Source of the DNA: Acidobacteriota bacterium
Lineage (GTDB): Bacteria; Acidobacteriota; Vicinamibacteria; Vicinamibacterales; CAVVIG01
Direction of reading: 5' to 3'
Length of the DNA: 38,761 nt
Assembly: GCA_020850715.1 (NCBI GenBank)
Contig: JADZED010000055.1
Span: forward strand, 1 to 38,761
Position 1 is the first letter of the stretch, and each line of letters opens with the position of its first letter. Made by a program: the position numbers and the translations under genes. Below are positions 8,143 to 16,909 of this stretch, one piece after another. The notes below the pieces were generated by a model that saw nothing but the letters and a program-made list of their open reading frames with translations, made no database searches and had not been told where the DNA came from.

Positions 8143-8751
8143 ATGCTTCCGCTCACCAAACGGCAGCGCGAAATCCTCGATTACCTGAACGAGTTCATCT
8201 CGCAGCACGGCTATGCTCCAAGCCTCGAAGAGATTGGCCACCGCTTCGGCCTTTCTTCGCTCGCGACGGTTCACAAGCATCTGACCAATCTGCAGGAGAA
8301 GGGGTTCATCAAGCGGGCGTGGAACCGGAGCCGCTCGGTCGAGATGGTCTCGACGCGCAGCGGCGGACGCGCCGTCGAGCTCCCGCTGCTCGGCTATGTC
8401 GCTGCCGGCACGCCGATCGAGGCGGTCGCGTCCTCGGCCACAATCGCCGTGCCCGAAGACCTCGTCGGCCGGAAGGACACCTATGTCCTCCGCGTCCGCG
8501 GCGATTCGATGATCGACGAACAGATCCGCGACGGCGACTTCGTGGTCGTGGAAGACCGCAAGTCGGCCGATAACGGCGAGATGGTCATCGCCCTGCTGCG
8601 CGGCGCCGACGTGACGTTGAAGAAGTTCTATCGCGATCCCGGCGGGAAGGTCCGCCTGCAGCCGGCCAACATCACGATGCAGCCGATCCTCGTCGAGCCG
8701 GATCAGGTCCAGATCCAGGGCGTGGTCGTCGGGGTGATGAGGAAGTACTGA
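8143..8751 (+). CDS. lexA: LexA repressor (SOS regulator, S24 self-cleaving)
   Basis: LexA represses DNA-damage genes and cleaves itself when stimulated by RecA filaments. The 202-residue protein has the winged HTH domain (LTKRQREILDYLNEFI, then PSLEEIGHRFGLSSLATVHKHL, about 4-55). The Ala-Gly cleavage bond is in GYVAAGTP (A88-G89), the catalytic serine in RGDSMIDEQI (S122) and the catalytic lysine in VTLKKFYR (K160). All active residues are intact, so it should be autocleavable. A strong promoter and ribosome site lie directly upstream. It is followed within 53 bases by a DUF3467 gene and then nth. Confidence 0.96.
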   Translation: MLPLTKRQREILDYLNEFISQHGYAPSLEEIGHRFGLSSLATVHKHLTNLQEKGFIKRAWNRSRSVEMVSTRSGGRAVELPLLGYVAAGTPIEAVASSATIAVPEDLVGRKDTYVLRVRGDSMIDEQIRDGDFVVVEDRKSADNGEMVIALLRGADVTLKKFYRDPGGKVRLQPANITMQPILVEPDQVQIQGVVVGVMRKY

Positions 8752-8804
8752 GAGAATTGACCGCTGCCGCCGACTGGCTCCACAATCTGCAGACTGGAGA
8801 CGGG

Positions 8805-9131
8805 ATGGCCGACAATCCGCCCAAACAGATCAATTTCACCATCGTGCCGGGCGAGACAGCCGCGGCCGGGCGCACGTACGCGAACTTCTGCGCCATCGCT
8901 CACACGCCGTTCGACTTCACGCTCACCTTCTGCGAGGTGATGCCGCTCACCGAACGGGAAATCAAGGCCGCCGAGACGGACCACGTGGTCGAGGCGCCGG
9001 TGCGCGTGCAGGTGGTCGTGCCGGTCCAGTTCGTCCCGAACCTGATCGCCGCCCTCCAGGAGCACGTGCGCATCTTCAACGAGTCGTACAGCAACGTCGG
9101 CTGGAACCGCGCGGACAGCGGCGTTCACTAG
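8805..9131 (+). CDS. DUF3467 family protein
   Basis: This small 108-residue protein of unknown function matches the DUF3467 pattern. It has an N-terminal INFTIVPGETAAAGRTYANFCAIAHTPFDF-like strand region (about 9-38; positions given because the run is long), then LTFCEVMP, and a C-terminal PVRVQVVVPVQFVPNLIAAL that leads into a helix ending in ESYSNVGW. The family is predicted to form a small beta-sandwich and has no established role. I chose the ATG at 8805 because it has a GGAG element (8796-8799) in front. An in-frame ATG at 8757 would add 16 residues with no family resemblance. The location between lexA and nth is suggestive only. Confidence 0.8.
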   Translation: MADNPPKQINFTIVPGETAAAGRTYANFCAIAHTPFDFTLTFCEVMPLTEREIKAAETDHVVEAPVRVQVVVPVQFVPNLIAALQEHVRIFNESYSNVGWNRADSGVH

Positions 9132-9148
9132 CTCACGGCGGCACGCCC

Positions 9149-9856
9149 GTGAAGACCGCGATCGACACCCGCCGCATCCTCGATCAGCTCGAGGCCCAGC
9201 ACCCCGACGCCGGCACGGCGCTGGACTACGGCAACGCGTACGAGTTGCTCGTGGCGACGATTCTCTCGGCGCAGTCGACCGATCGACGAATCAACCTGGT
9301 GACCCCGGAGCTGTTTCGCCGGTTTCCCGATGCGCACGCGCTCGCGGCGGCGACCCCGGCCGTCCTCGAACCATTGATCCACGCCACCGGCTTCTTCCGG
9401 GCGAAGGCGAAATCGCTCATCGGCATGGCGACCGCGCTCGTCGAGCGGCACGGCGGCCGCGTGCCTGCCGACATGGCCGCGCTCGTCGCCCTTCCGGGCG
9501 TCGGACGCAAGACCGCCAATGTCGTCCTCGGGCATGCGCTCGGCGTGCCCGGGCTGGCGGTCGATCGGCACGTGCTTCGCGTTGCCAACCGCATCGGGAT
9601 CGCGGCGTCCGACGATCCCGAGGTGGTCGAATCGCAGTTGACGTCGAAGCTGCCGCGGGCGCGGTGGACCCGCGCGTCCGATACGCTCATCCTTCACGGG
9701 CGGCGCATCTGCCGTCCCAAGCCGCTCTGCGACCAGTGCGCCGTCCGCGACGACTGCGACTACTTCGCCCGGGTGATCCTCCCCGCCCGCCGCGCGGCCA
9801 GGCCGCGCACGAGCCCCTCCCGTGGAACGCGCAGAGTTCGACCACCTCGTCGCTGA
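9149..9856 (+). CDS. nth: Endonuclease III (DNA glycosylase/AP lyase)
   Basis: Nth removes oxidised pyrimidines and nicks abasic sites in base-excision repair. The HhH motif LPGVGRKTANVVLGHALG (115-132) contains the catalytic lysine K121, and the catalytic aspartate is D139 in LAVDRHVLRVANR. The 4Fe-4S loop is complete but reads C188-x5-C194-x2-C197-x5-C203, one residue shorter in the first interval than the E. coli C-x6-C. The GTG at 9149 is the only start that keeps the N-terminal helix. The basic C-terminal tail (about 212-235) is read through the start of the next gene, with which it overlaps by 35 bases, and is likely non-essential. Confidence 0.94.
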   Translation: MKTAIDTRRILDQLEAQHPDAGTALDYGNAYELLVATILSAQSTDRRINLVTPELFRRFPDAHALAAATPAVLEPLIHATGFFRAKAKSLIGMATALVERHGGRVPADMAALVALPGVGRKTANVVLGHALGVPGLAVDRHVLRVANRIGIAASDDPEVVESQLTSKLPRARWTRASDTLILHGRRICRPKPLCDQCAVRDDCDYFARVILPARRAARPRTSPSRGTRRVRPPRR

Positions 9857-10226
9857 GGCGCTGCGGACGATCCCGCGCCGGTTCCGCAAGGCGATGGCGA
9901 ACCTGGCCATCGTCGTGGAGGACGAACCGCCGCCCGATCTGCTCCACGAGATGGACATCACGCCGCCCGATACGCTCCTGGGCCTGTACCAGGGGACTCC
10001 GCTCACCGAGCGGCACTGGGATTACGGCAACGCCCTGCCCGATCGGATTCTCCTGTTCCAGGGGCCCCACGAACGCGACGCCGAGGATGAGGATGATCTG
10101 GTGATCGCGATCGGCGAGACGCTGATCCACGAGATCGGCCACTACTTCGGGTTGAGCGAGGAGGAGATCGAGGAGATCGAGGAGAGGTACTGGCGCGGCG
10201 AGGTCGATGTCCACGAGGACACCTAG
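9822..10226 (+). CDS. Zincin-like metallopeptidase family protein
   Basis: The 134-residue protein carries the zinc protease motif HEIGHYFGLSEEEIEEIEE, with ligands H103 and H107 and the catalytic E104. It also has the family's upstream IVVEDEPP (30-37) and LLGLYQGTPLTER (52-64) segments. It matches the small minimal zincin family (Possible metallo-peptidase, PF06262 type), whose substrates are unknown. The protein is cytoplasmic with no signal peptide. The start is a GTG inside nth, and its last 20 bases overlap rsmA, so it is tightly cotranscribed with repair and ribosome-maturation genes. Confidence 0.85.
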   Translation: MERAEFDHLVAEALRTIPRRFRKAMANLAIVVEDEPPPDLLHEMDITPPDTLLGLYQGTPLTERHWDYGNALPDRILLFQGPHERDAEDEDDLVIAIGETLIHEIGHYFGLSEEEIEEIEERYWRGEVDVHEDT

Positions 10227-11022
10227 AATCAGGCCGGCGCGCAAGCGCTTCGGGCAGCACTTCCTCGAGCCGGCCTGGGTCGACAAGGTCGTCCGCGCCA
10301 TCGAACCGGCCGCCGGCGATACCTTTCTCGAGATCGGGCCGGGGCGCGGCGCCCTCACGTGGCCGCTTGCCGCCCGTGCCGGCCGGGTCGTCGCGTTCGA
10401 GATCGATCGCGATCTCGTCGCCGATCTCGACCGCGACAGGCCGGCAAACGCCACCATCGTCGCCGGCAATTTCCTCGAGACGACCGCCACCGCGATCCGG
10501 GCGGCGCTGTCGGATCGGGACGCGCTCCGTGCGATCCGTGTCGCCGGCAACCTGCCCTACAATGTCGGGTCGCCAATCCTGTTCAGGCTGATCGAGCTCG
10601 CCGAAGCCGGCCTCCCGCTGGCCGACGCGCACCTGATGCTCCAGCGCGAGGTCGCCGATCGGCTCGTCGCGACGCCGTCGACTGCCGACTACGGCGTCCT
10701 GTCCGTACTGATCGGCCACCGGGCGGCGGTCGATCGCGTGCTGTCGCTGCCGCCGGGCGCGTTCCGGCCGGCGCCCAAAGTCCGCTCCGCGCTCGTGCGC
10801 CTCCGCTTCCATCCGCCGGACCCGCCGGTCCGCGACCTCCGCCTGTTCGACGCGATGGTCCGCCGGGCTTTTACCAGGCGCCGCAAGATGCTCGACAACG
10901 CGCTCGCGCCCGAGCACCGCCGGGCGCTGGCTGCCGCGTCGATCGACGGCCGCCGCCGGCCGGAGACGCTGACCCTGGTCGAGTTCGCCCGGCTCACTGA
11001 GGCGCTGGCGGAGCCGGGATAG
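10207..11022 (+). CDS. rsmA: 16S rRNA (adenine1518-N6/adenine1519-N6)-dimethyltransferase RsmA (KsgA)
   Basis: RsmA dimethylates two adjacent adenines in the 3' hairpin of 16S rRNA late in small-subunit assembly. The 271-residue protein starts with the family hallmark RKRFGQHFLE (12-21). The SAM-binding motif I is LEIGPGRGALT (41-51), the acidic FEID is at 64-67 and the catalytic NLPYN at 115-119. The C-terminal domain holds PPGAFRPAPKVRSALVRL and RRAFTRRRKMLDNAL. It is normal in length and complete, with an ATG start overlapping the preceding protease gene by 20 bases. Confidence 0.97.
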   Translation: MSTRTPRIRPARKRFGQHFLEPAWVDKVVRAIEPAAGDTFLEIGPGRGALTWPLAARAGRVVAFEIDRDLVADLDRDRPANATIVAGNFLETTATAIRAALSDRDALRAIRVAGNLPYNVGSPILFRLIELAEAGLPLADAHLMLQREVADRLVATPSTADYGVLSVLIGHRAAVDRVLSLPPGAFRPAPKVRSALVRLRFHPPDPPVRDLRLFDAMVRRAFTRRRKMLDNALAPEHRRALAAASIDGRRRPETLTLVEFARLTEALAEPG

Positions 11023-11040
11023 GCGCCGCGGGGCGAGCTG

Positions 11041-11049
11041 TGCTATAGT
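11041..11049 (+). promoter_or_regulatory. Possible extended -10 promoter before ribonuclease J
   Basis: TGC immediately followed by TATAGT (11044-11049) forms an extended -10 element in the 147-base gap after rsmA. No recognisable -35 hexamer lies 16-18 bases upstream, so this is a moderate-strength guess. It would give a leader of about 113 bases before the chosen RNase J start. Confidence 0.4.
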
Positions 11050-11097
11050 TTTCCCCTAAGTCGTACGTAACTCGACGCTTAACCCGCCCCTTACTGT

Positions 11098-11119
11098 TCA
11101 GGCGCGCCCAGCCGCCTGA
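11098..11119 (+). other. Hairpin in the leader region of ribonuclease J
   Basis: TCAGGCG (11098-11104) and CGCCTGA (11113-11119) form a perfect 7-bp stem with an 8-base loop. There is no U tract, so it is not a standard intrinsic terminator. It would lie in the 5' untranslated region if the extended -10 upstream is used. Confidence 0.4.
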
Positions 11120-11169
11120 CGTGCCGCTGAACGCGGCCCGCTCGCCGGCATCGCTCCGCCCGGAGTGCG

Positions 11170-12849
11170 ATGCGCTGGCGGCGACGTCGTTTCGCACGCA
11201 GAATGCTGGAAATCGTTCCGCTCGGCGGCCTCGGGGAGTTCGGCATGAACATGCTGGCGCTCACCTGGGGCCAGACCACAATCGTCGTCGATGCCGGCGT
11301 CATGTTCCCGGAGCCGGAGCTGCTCGGAGTCGACCGGATCATCCCGGATCTGACGTACTTGCAGCAGAAAGGGCGCGTGGCCGCGCTCGTGCTCACGCAC
11401 GGGCACGAGGATCACATCGGCGGCGTGCCGCACGTGCTGCCGCTGGTCGACGGGCCGGTCTATGGAACCGCGCTGACGCTGGCGCTGGTGGAGCCGAAGC
11501 TGGACGAACACGGCGTGGCCGCCGACCTTCGGGTCGTGAAGCCGGGCGACCGCGCGGCCGTCGGTCCGTTCACGATCGAATTCATCGCCGTGACGCACAG
11601 CATCCCGGATTGCGTGGCGCTCGCCATCCACACGCCGGCCGGGGTCGTCGTCCACACGGGCGACTTCAAGATCGATCAGACGCCGATCGACGGACGGCAT
11701 TTCGACGTGCACCGCTTCGCGGCGCTCGGGGCCCAGGGGGTGCTCGCCCTGCTGGCCGACAGCACCAACATCGACCGCCGCGGGTACACCGGCTCGGAGC
11801 ACGACGTCACCGACGCCTTCGAGGAGATCTTCACCAGCGCCAGGGGGCGGATCATCGTCGCGGCGTTCGCATCGAGCCTCTACCGGCTCCAGATTCTCGT
11901 CGATCTGGCGGCGCAGTTCGATCGGAAGGTCGCCTTCACCGGACGCGGGATGATCCGCAACGCCGAGATCGCGCAGCGGCTCGGGCACCTGCGCATCCCG
12001 CCCGGCGTGCAGATTCGCGATCTCGAGATCGAGGATCACCCGGCCGGCGACGTCGTCTGCCTCGCGACCGGTTCGCAGGGGGAGCCGATGTCGGCGCTGT
12101 CGCGCATTGCCATCGACGAGCACCGCGCGATCAAGCTCGTGTCGACCGATACGGTCGTCATGTCGGCGCGGGCCATTCCGGGCAACGAGAAGACGATCGG
12201 CCGCGTGATGAACCACATCGCACGCCGCGGCGCCGATCTCGTGTACGAAGGGATCAAGCATGTTCACGTCTCCGGTCACGGCAGCGAGGAGGAGCTCAAG
12301 CTGATGCTCTCGCTCGTGCGGCCGCGCTACTTCATCCCGGTGCACGGCGAGTACCGCCAGTTGTCGCTGCACGGGCGGATCGCGGCGCGGATGTTCGAGG
12401 GACGCGAGCCGCGCACGGAGGTCTTCGTCGTGGAGGACGGCGACGTCGTCGCCTTCGACGAGTCGGGGGCGCGGATCGCCGGACGGGTGCCGGCCGGCCG
12501 CATCCTCATCGATGGCACGCTGACCGGCGAGGTCGGCGGAGAGGTGCTGCGCGACCGCCGGCACCTCGCCGAGGACGGCCTGGTCGTGCCGGTGGTGGCA
12601 ATCAACCGGCAGACCGGCGCGCTCGAGGGCACGCCCGAGATCATCACGCGCGGCTTCGTCATGCAGGACAGCGCGGCGCTGCTGGCCGACGGCGCGCGGG
12701 CGCTCGCGGCGGCCGTCGAACAGGCCAGCGTGGAAACGCGCACGGACCAGGGCCTGATCAAGGAGATGCTTCGCGTCGAGCTGCGCCGTTTCTTCAAGAA
12801 GCGCTCGGGCCGCCGCCCGTTCGTGGTCCCGGTCATCATGGAGATCTGA
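11170..12849 (+). CDS. rnj: Ribonuclease J (beta-CASP metallo-beta-lactamase RNase)
   Basis: RNase J is an endonuclease and 5'-to-3' exonuclease that matures rRNA and degrades mRNA. The 559-residue protein contains the metal site VLTHGHEDHIGG (H77, H79, D81, H82), HTGDFKID, the beta-CASP segment with ADSTNIDRRGYTGSE, and the C-terminal IKHVHVSGHGSEEELKLML and PRYFIPVHGEYRQL. A C-terminal extension domain follows, ending in FKKRSGRRPFVVPVIMEI. The ATG at 11170 has a GGAG element at 11162-11165. The next ATG at 11203 (MLEIVPLGGLGEFG) matches the usual family start but lacks such a site, so the first 11 basic residues are uncertain. ftsK begins 3 bases after the stop. Confidence 0.95.
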   Translation: MRWRRRRFARRMLEIVPLGGLGEFGMNMLALTWGQTTIVVDAGVMFPEPELLGVDRIIPDLTYLQQKGRVAALVLTHGHEDHIGGVPHVLPLVDGPVYGTALTLALVEPKLDEHGVAADLRVVKPGDRAAVGPFTIEFIAVTHSIPDCVALAIHTPAGVVVHTGDFKIDQTPIDGRHFDVHRFAALGAQGVLALLADSTNIDRRGYTGSEHDVTDAFEEIFTSARGRIIVAAFASSLYRLQILVDLAAQFDRKVAFTGRGMIRNAEIAQRLGHLRIPPGVQIRDLEIEDHPAGDVVCLATGSQGEPMSALSRIAIDEHRAIKLVSTDTVVMSARAIPGNEKTIGRVMNHIARRGADLVYEGIKHVHVSGHGSEEELKLMLSLVRPRYFIPVHGEYRQLSLHGRIAARMFEGREPRTEVFVVEDGDVVAFDESGARIAGRVPAGRILIDGTLTGEVGGEVLRDRRHLAEDGLVVPVVAINRQTGALEGTPEIITRGFVMQDSAALLADGARALAAAVEQASVETRTDQGLIKEMLRVELRRFFKKRSGRRPFVVPVIMEI

Positions 12850-12852
12850 CCC

Positions 12853-15186
12853 GTGAGCGGATCGACCGTCAGCCGACGCGTCAGCGAGTTCGCCGGGGTG
12901 GCGCTGTTTGCCGCCGCCATCATCTGGATCATCGCGCTTGCGACCTACCAGCCCAGCGATCCGGTCTGGTTCTTCAGCACGGGGACCCAGGCGACGCCCG
13001 CCAACTTCGCCGGCCGGGTGGGCGCCTTCCTCGCGGAGCTCTCGTTCCAGCTGGTCGGGTACGCCGCGTACTGCATCCCTGCGCTGCTCGTCGTCGTCGG
13101 CTGGCACTACTTCTGGTGCTCGAAACTCGACGCCGGCGCGACCAAGGCCGCCGGCGTCGTCCTGCTGCTCGGCTCCATCAGCGCCTTCCTGAGCCTCGTC
13201 TTCGGCACCCTCGACCTGTCGGGCAAGGCGTTCAGGGCCGGCGGCTCCCTCGGCGAAGGGCTCGCCGGCCTGCTGGCCGAGTACCTCAACCAGACCGGAT
13301 CGATCGTCGTGATCGTGGCGCTCATCTTCTTCGCCGTGATCATGTCGACACAGTTCTCCTTTGGCCGCTTCTTCGGCGACCTGTTCGGCGCGCTTTCGGG
13401 GACGTTCGGCCGGACCGCGACCGCCGTCCGCGAATGGCGGCAGGAACGCCGGCGGGAGAAGCAGCGCCGCGAGGTGATCGCCAAGCACACGAAGAAAGGC
13501 ACCGAGATCAAGGCGGCGCCTGCCGCCGCGGCCCTTCCCGATCTCCCCGCCGCGCCGGCAAAGGGCGGGAAGCGTTCCGCGGCAAGCGACGACGAGGGCC
13601 CTGCGGCGGCCCCCGGGATGGCCGGTCCGCGCTCGTTCGCGCCCGCCAGGCCCCCCAAGGTGACGCTGCCGCCGCCCCCGGCGCCGCTGTCCGAACCCGA
13701 ACCGGCGAAGGCGCCCGCCGAGCGCCGCAAGGGGGATTACGCGCTCCCGCCGCTGGCGCTGCTCGATGCGGCGAAGACGGAGCGGAAGATTGACGAGCGC
13801 GAGCTGATGGACGGGGCGCGGCTGCTCGAGGAGAAGTCGCGCGAATTCGCCGTCGAAGGGGCGGTCGTGCAGATTCATCCGGGTCCGGTCGTGACTACCT
13901 TCGAATTCAAGCCGGAAGCGGGCGTGAAGTACTCGAAGATCACGGGCCTCGCCGAGGATCTCTGCCTGGCGATGCGCGCCGAATCGGTGCTGATCGACCG
14001 CATTCCCGGGAAGTCCACCGTCGGCATCCAGATCCCGAACCACACGCGCGAGCAGATCTCGCTGCGCGAGCTCCTGGAATCCGAGCCGTACCGGCGGTCG
14101 GCCTCCAAGCTCAGCATCGCCCTCGGCAAGACGATTCACGGCGAGCCCTACGTCGCCGACCTCGCGACCATGCCCCACCTGCTCATCGCGGGCGCCACCG
14201 GCACGGGCAAGTCGGTCGGCATGAACGGGATGCTCACCAGCATCCTTTACCGGGCGACGCCCGACGACGTGCGGCTGATCATGATCGATCCCAAGCGCCT
14301 CGAGCTCGGCATGTACGAGGACATCCCGCACCTGCTCACGCCGGTCGTCGTCGATCCCAAGGCGGCAGCCAACGCGCTCCGATGGGCGGTGCGCGAGATG
14401 GAGGAGCGCTACAAGACGCTCGCGGCCGAGGGCGTGCGCAACATCGAGCAGTACAACCGCAACGTCAACCAGACGATCGCGGAGAAGCACACCCCGGCCG
14501 ACGGCCAGCCGCGCCGGCCGCTGCCCTTCATCGTCGTGGTGATCGACGAGCTGGCCGACCTGATGATGGTTGCGAGCAACGAGGTCGAGCAGTCGATCGC
14601 GCGCCTGGCGCAGATGGCACGCGCCGTCGGCATTCACCTGATCCTCGCGACTCAGCGTCCGTCGGTCGACGTGATTACCGGCCTCATCAAGGCCAATATG
14701 CCGTCCCGCATCTCGTTCCGCGTCTCCTCCAAGGTCGATTCGCGAACGATCCTCGACGCCAACGGCGCCGAGCAGCTGCTCGGCCGGGGCGACATGCTCT
14801 TCCTGCCGCCGGCCTCCTCGCGCGTGATCAGGCTGCACGGGCCCTATATCTCCGAGCAGGAGTCGGCGCGCCTGGCGAGCTACCTGCGCAAGCAGGGCAA
14901 GCCGGTGTACGACGACACGATCACGGCCGAAGAGAAGACGGGCGCGGCCGACGTCGAGATGGAGAAGGACGACCTGTACGACGAGGCCGCCCGCATCGTC
15001 GTCTCCAGCGGCCAGGCGTCCATCTCGTACCTGCAGCGGCGGCTCCGCATCGGCTTCAGCCGGGCGGCCCGCCTCGTCGACATGATGGAAGTCGAGGGCC
15101 TCGTCTCCCCGGCCGCGGGGGGCAAGGCGCGCGAAGTCCTCGTCGACCGCGGCTATTTCGAGGAAGTGGACGCGCAGCTCCGATGA
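12853..15186 (+). CDS. ftsK: DNA translocase FtsK/SpoIIIE family
   Basis: FtsK anchors at the septum and pumps chromosome termini to assist dimer resolution and segregation. The 777-residue protein has four N-terminal transmembrane helices (roughly 12-31, 62-84, 98-118, 149-167). A short Ala/Pro/Lys-rich linker follows (about 190-300). The motor domain has Walker A IAGATGTGKSVGMNG (near 446) and Walker B FIVVVIDELADLMM. It ends with a winged-helix gamma domain (DLYDEAARIVVSSGQASISYL to the C-terminus) that would read KOPS-type sequences. The linker is much shorter than in E. coli FtsK and closer to SpoIIIE size. The start is a GTG 3 bases after the RNase J stop. Confidence 0.96.
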   Translation: MSGSTVSRRVSEFAGVALFAAAIIWIIALATYQPSDPVWFFSTGTQATPANFAGRVGAFLAELSFQLVGYAAYCIPALLVVVGWHYFWCSKLDAGATKAAGVVLLLGSISAFLSLVFGTLDLSGKAFRAGGSLGEGLAGLLAEYLNQTGSIVVIVALIFFAVIMSTQFSFGRFFGDLFGALSGTFGRTATAVREWRQERRREKQRREVIAKHTKKGTEIKAAPAAAALPDLPAAPAKGGKRSAASDDEGPAAAPGMAGPRSFAPARPPKVTLPPPPAPLSEPEPAKAPAERRKGDYALPPLALLDAAKTERKIDERELMDGARLLEEKSREFAVEGAVVQIHPGPVVTTFEFKPEAGVKYSKITGLAEDLCLAMRAESVLIDRIPGKSTVGIQIPNHTREQISLRELLESEPYRRSASKLSIALGKTIHGEPYVADLATMPHLLIAGATGTGKSVGMNGMLTSILYRATPDDVRLIMIDPKRLELGMYEDIPHLLTPVVVDPKAAANALRWAVREMEERYKTLAAEGVRNIEQYNRNVNQTIAEKHTPADGQPRRPLPFIVVVIDELADLMMVASNEVEQSIARLAQMARAVGIHLILATQRPSVDVITGLIKANMPSRISFRVSSKVDSRTILDANGAEQLLGRGDMLFLPPASSRVIRLHGPYISEQESARLASYLRKQGKPVYDDTITAEEKTGAADVEMEKDDLYDEAARIVVSSGQASISYLQRRLRIGFSRAARLVDMMEVEGLVSPAAGGKAREVLVDRGYFEEVDAQLR

Positions 15187-16877
15187 CCGCCCTGCGCGCC
15201 TTCGCCGCGGCCCTCGTCCTCTCGCTGCTGGCGCAGCCGGCCCCGGCCGCGCCGCCCGCGGCGGCGCTCTACGAGGCCGCCCTGGCCGACGAGCGCACCG
15301 CGCGGGCCGAGCTCGACTCCGAGATGCGTTCGCTCGAGACGCTGCGCGCCGCCCGTCGCATCGTGGCCCGCTACGAGGAGATTCTCCGGCTGTATCCGAC
15401 CAGCGGCTACGCCGACAACGCGCTCTGGCAGGCCGGGGTGCTCTGCCTCGACCTGTTCGCGCGTTTCGGAATGGAACCGGATCGCGACAAGGGCGTCGGG
15501 CTCCTGCGCCGCATCGCACGCGCCTATCCGACAAGCCGCCTGATCGCGAACGTTCCGGCGCAGCTCGCCCGCGCCGACGAGGAATGGGTCCCGGCGCCGC
15601 CGCGCCGGCCGCTCGCCACGATCACGGCCATCCGGCGCACCGTGCTGCCCGAGGTCGTGCGGCTCACAATCGAGCTCGACGGCGAGGCGGCATTCCGCGA
15701 CGAGCGCCTCCCGAATCCCGACCGGGTGTTCGTCGATCTGTCCGCCACCCGCGCCGCGAGCGCGCTTCAGGACCGGACGCTCCGGTTCGACGCCGACGGC
15801 GACGTGGTGCGCCAGGTGCGGCTCGGACGCCATCCGCACGACGTGACGCGCGTGGTCCTCGACGCGGGCGGCGTCGCCGGCTACAGCGTCTACCCCCTCT
15901 ACGATCCGTACCGCCTGGTGATCGAGTGCGTCCGTGCGGCTGGCACCGGGCCCGCCGAAGGGCCCGCGCTGCTCGTCGCACGGCGCACGGCGGGCGACTG
16001 GATGCGCACGCTCTCGCCGCGCCTGCCGCAGGACGCCCCGGCGATTGACGAGGCGCGTCAGGCGCTGGTGCGCGACGCGGCTCCGGCGCCTGCGGCGCCA
16101 CCCGCCCCGGCGCGCGCAGCGGTCGCGGCCCCGGCTGTCGCCTCGCCGGCCGGCGGAGTCTCGATGGCCCGGCAACTCGGGCTCAACGTCTCGCGCATCG
16201 TCATCGATCCCGGGCACGGCGGCCGCGACCCCGGCGCCCTGGGCAGGGGCCTCACGGAAGCGGACGTCGTGCTCGACGTGGCGCTGCGCCTGGAGAAGCT
16301 GCTGGCCGGCGTGCCGGACGTGGAAGTGATCCTGACCCGGCGAACCGACGTCTTCGTGCCTCTTCAGGAGCGCACGGCAATCGCCAACCGGGAGGGAGCC
16401 GACCTCTTCCTGTCGATTCACGCGAACGCGAGCCGCGACGCCGCGGCGCGGGGCATCGAGACCTATTTCCTGAACTTCGCGTCCAACTTGAGCGCGGCGC
16501 GAGTTGCCGCGCGCGAGAACGCCGCGTCCGGCGAAGCGATGGCCGAGCTCCCGAACTTCGTGAAGGCGATCGCGCTCAACAACAAGCTCGACGAATCCAA
16601 GGACTTCGCCACCCATGTGCAGCGAGAGATGCTCGAGACGCTGCGCGGCCGGAGCAAGAGCATACGCGATCTCGGCGTCAAGCAGGCGCCATTCGTGGTG
16701 CTGATAGGCGCCGCCATGCCGAGCGTGCTCGCGGAAATCTCGTTCGTGACCAACGCGCAGGACGCGAAGCTGTTGAAGGGCGGCGACTACCGGCAGAAGA
16801 TCGCCGAAGCGCTCTATGGCGGCGTCCGCCGCTATCAGCTGTCGCTGCGGAACGCCAGAGCCGTCGCGCTGCGGTGA
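15183..16877 (+). CDS. N-acetylmuramoyl-L-alanine amidase with AMIN domain (AmiC-like)
   Basis: This periplasmic hydrolase cleaves the amide between MurNAc and the stem peptide and splits daughter-cell walls. The 564-residue protein starts with a signal peptide (TALRAFAAALVLSLLAQPAPA). A helical TPR-like stretch follows (about 25-130, ARRIVARYEEILRLYPTSGYAD). Next is an AMIN domain (about 140-255, VVRLTIELDGEAAF to YRLVIECV) for septal targeting, then an Ala/Pro linker, and finally the Amidase_3 domain. Its zinc ligands appear in IVIDPGHGGRDPG, the conserved Glu in GLTEADVVLDVAL and LFLSIHANAS, and the catalytic Glu in VLAEISFVTN. The ATG overlaps the ftsK stop by 4 bases, coupling septal DNA pumping and wall cleavage. 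Confidence 0.93.
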   Translation: MTALRAFAAALVLSLLAQPAPAAPPAAALYEAALADERTARAELDSEMRSLETLRAARRIVARYEEILRLYPTSGYADNALWQAGVLCLDLFARFGMEPDRDKGVGLLRRIARAYPTSRLIANVPAQLARADEEWVPAPPRRPLATITAIRRTVLPEVVRLTIELDGEAAFRDERLPNPDRVFVDLSATRAASALQDRTLRFDADGDVVRQVRLGRHPHDVTRVVLDAGGVAGYSVYPLYDPYRLVIECVRAAGTGPAEGPALLVARRTAGDWMRTLSPRLPQDAPAIDEARQALVRDAAPAPAAPPAPARAAVAAPAVASPAGGVSMARQLGLNVSRIVIDPGHGGRDPGALGRGLTEADVVLDVALRLEKLLAGVPDVEVILTRRTDVFVPLQERTAIANREGADLFLSIHANASRDAAARGIETYFLNFASNLSAARVAARENAASGEAMAELPNFVKAIALNNKLDESKDFATHVQREMLETLRGRSKSIRDLGVKQAPFVVLIGAAMPSVLAEISFVTNAQDAKLLKGGDYRQKIAEALYGGVRRYQLSLRNARAVALR

Positions 16878-16909
16878 GCCGCCGGGCGGCCGGCCCCCCT
16901 CGTGGCTCG

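Noticed and set aside
11098..15534. A 1478-codon open frame on the minus strand opposite rnj and ftsK
   Set aside because: It is the antisense shadow of GC-rich genes. The protein is Arg/Asp/His-rich with no domain, while the plus strand encodes intact RNase J and FtsK.
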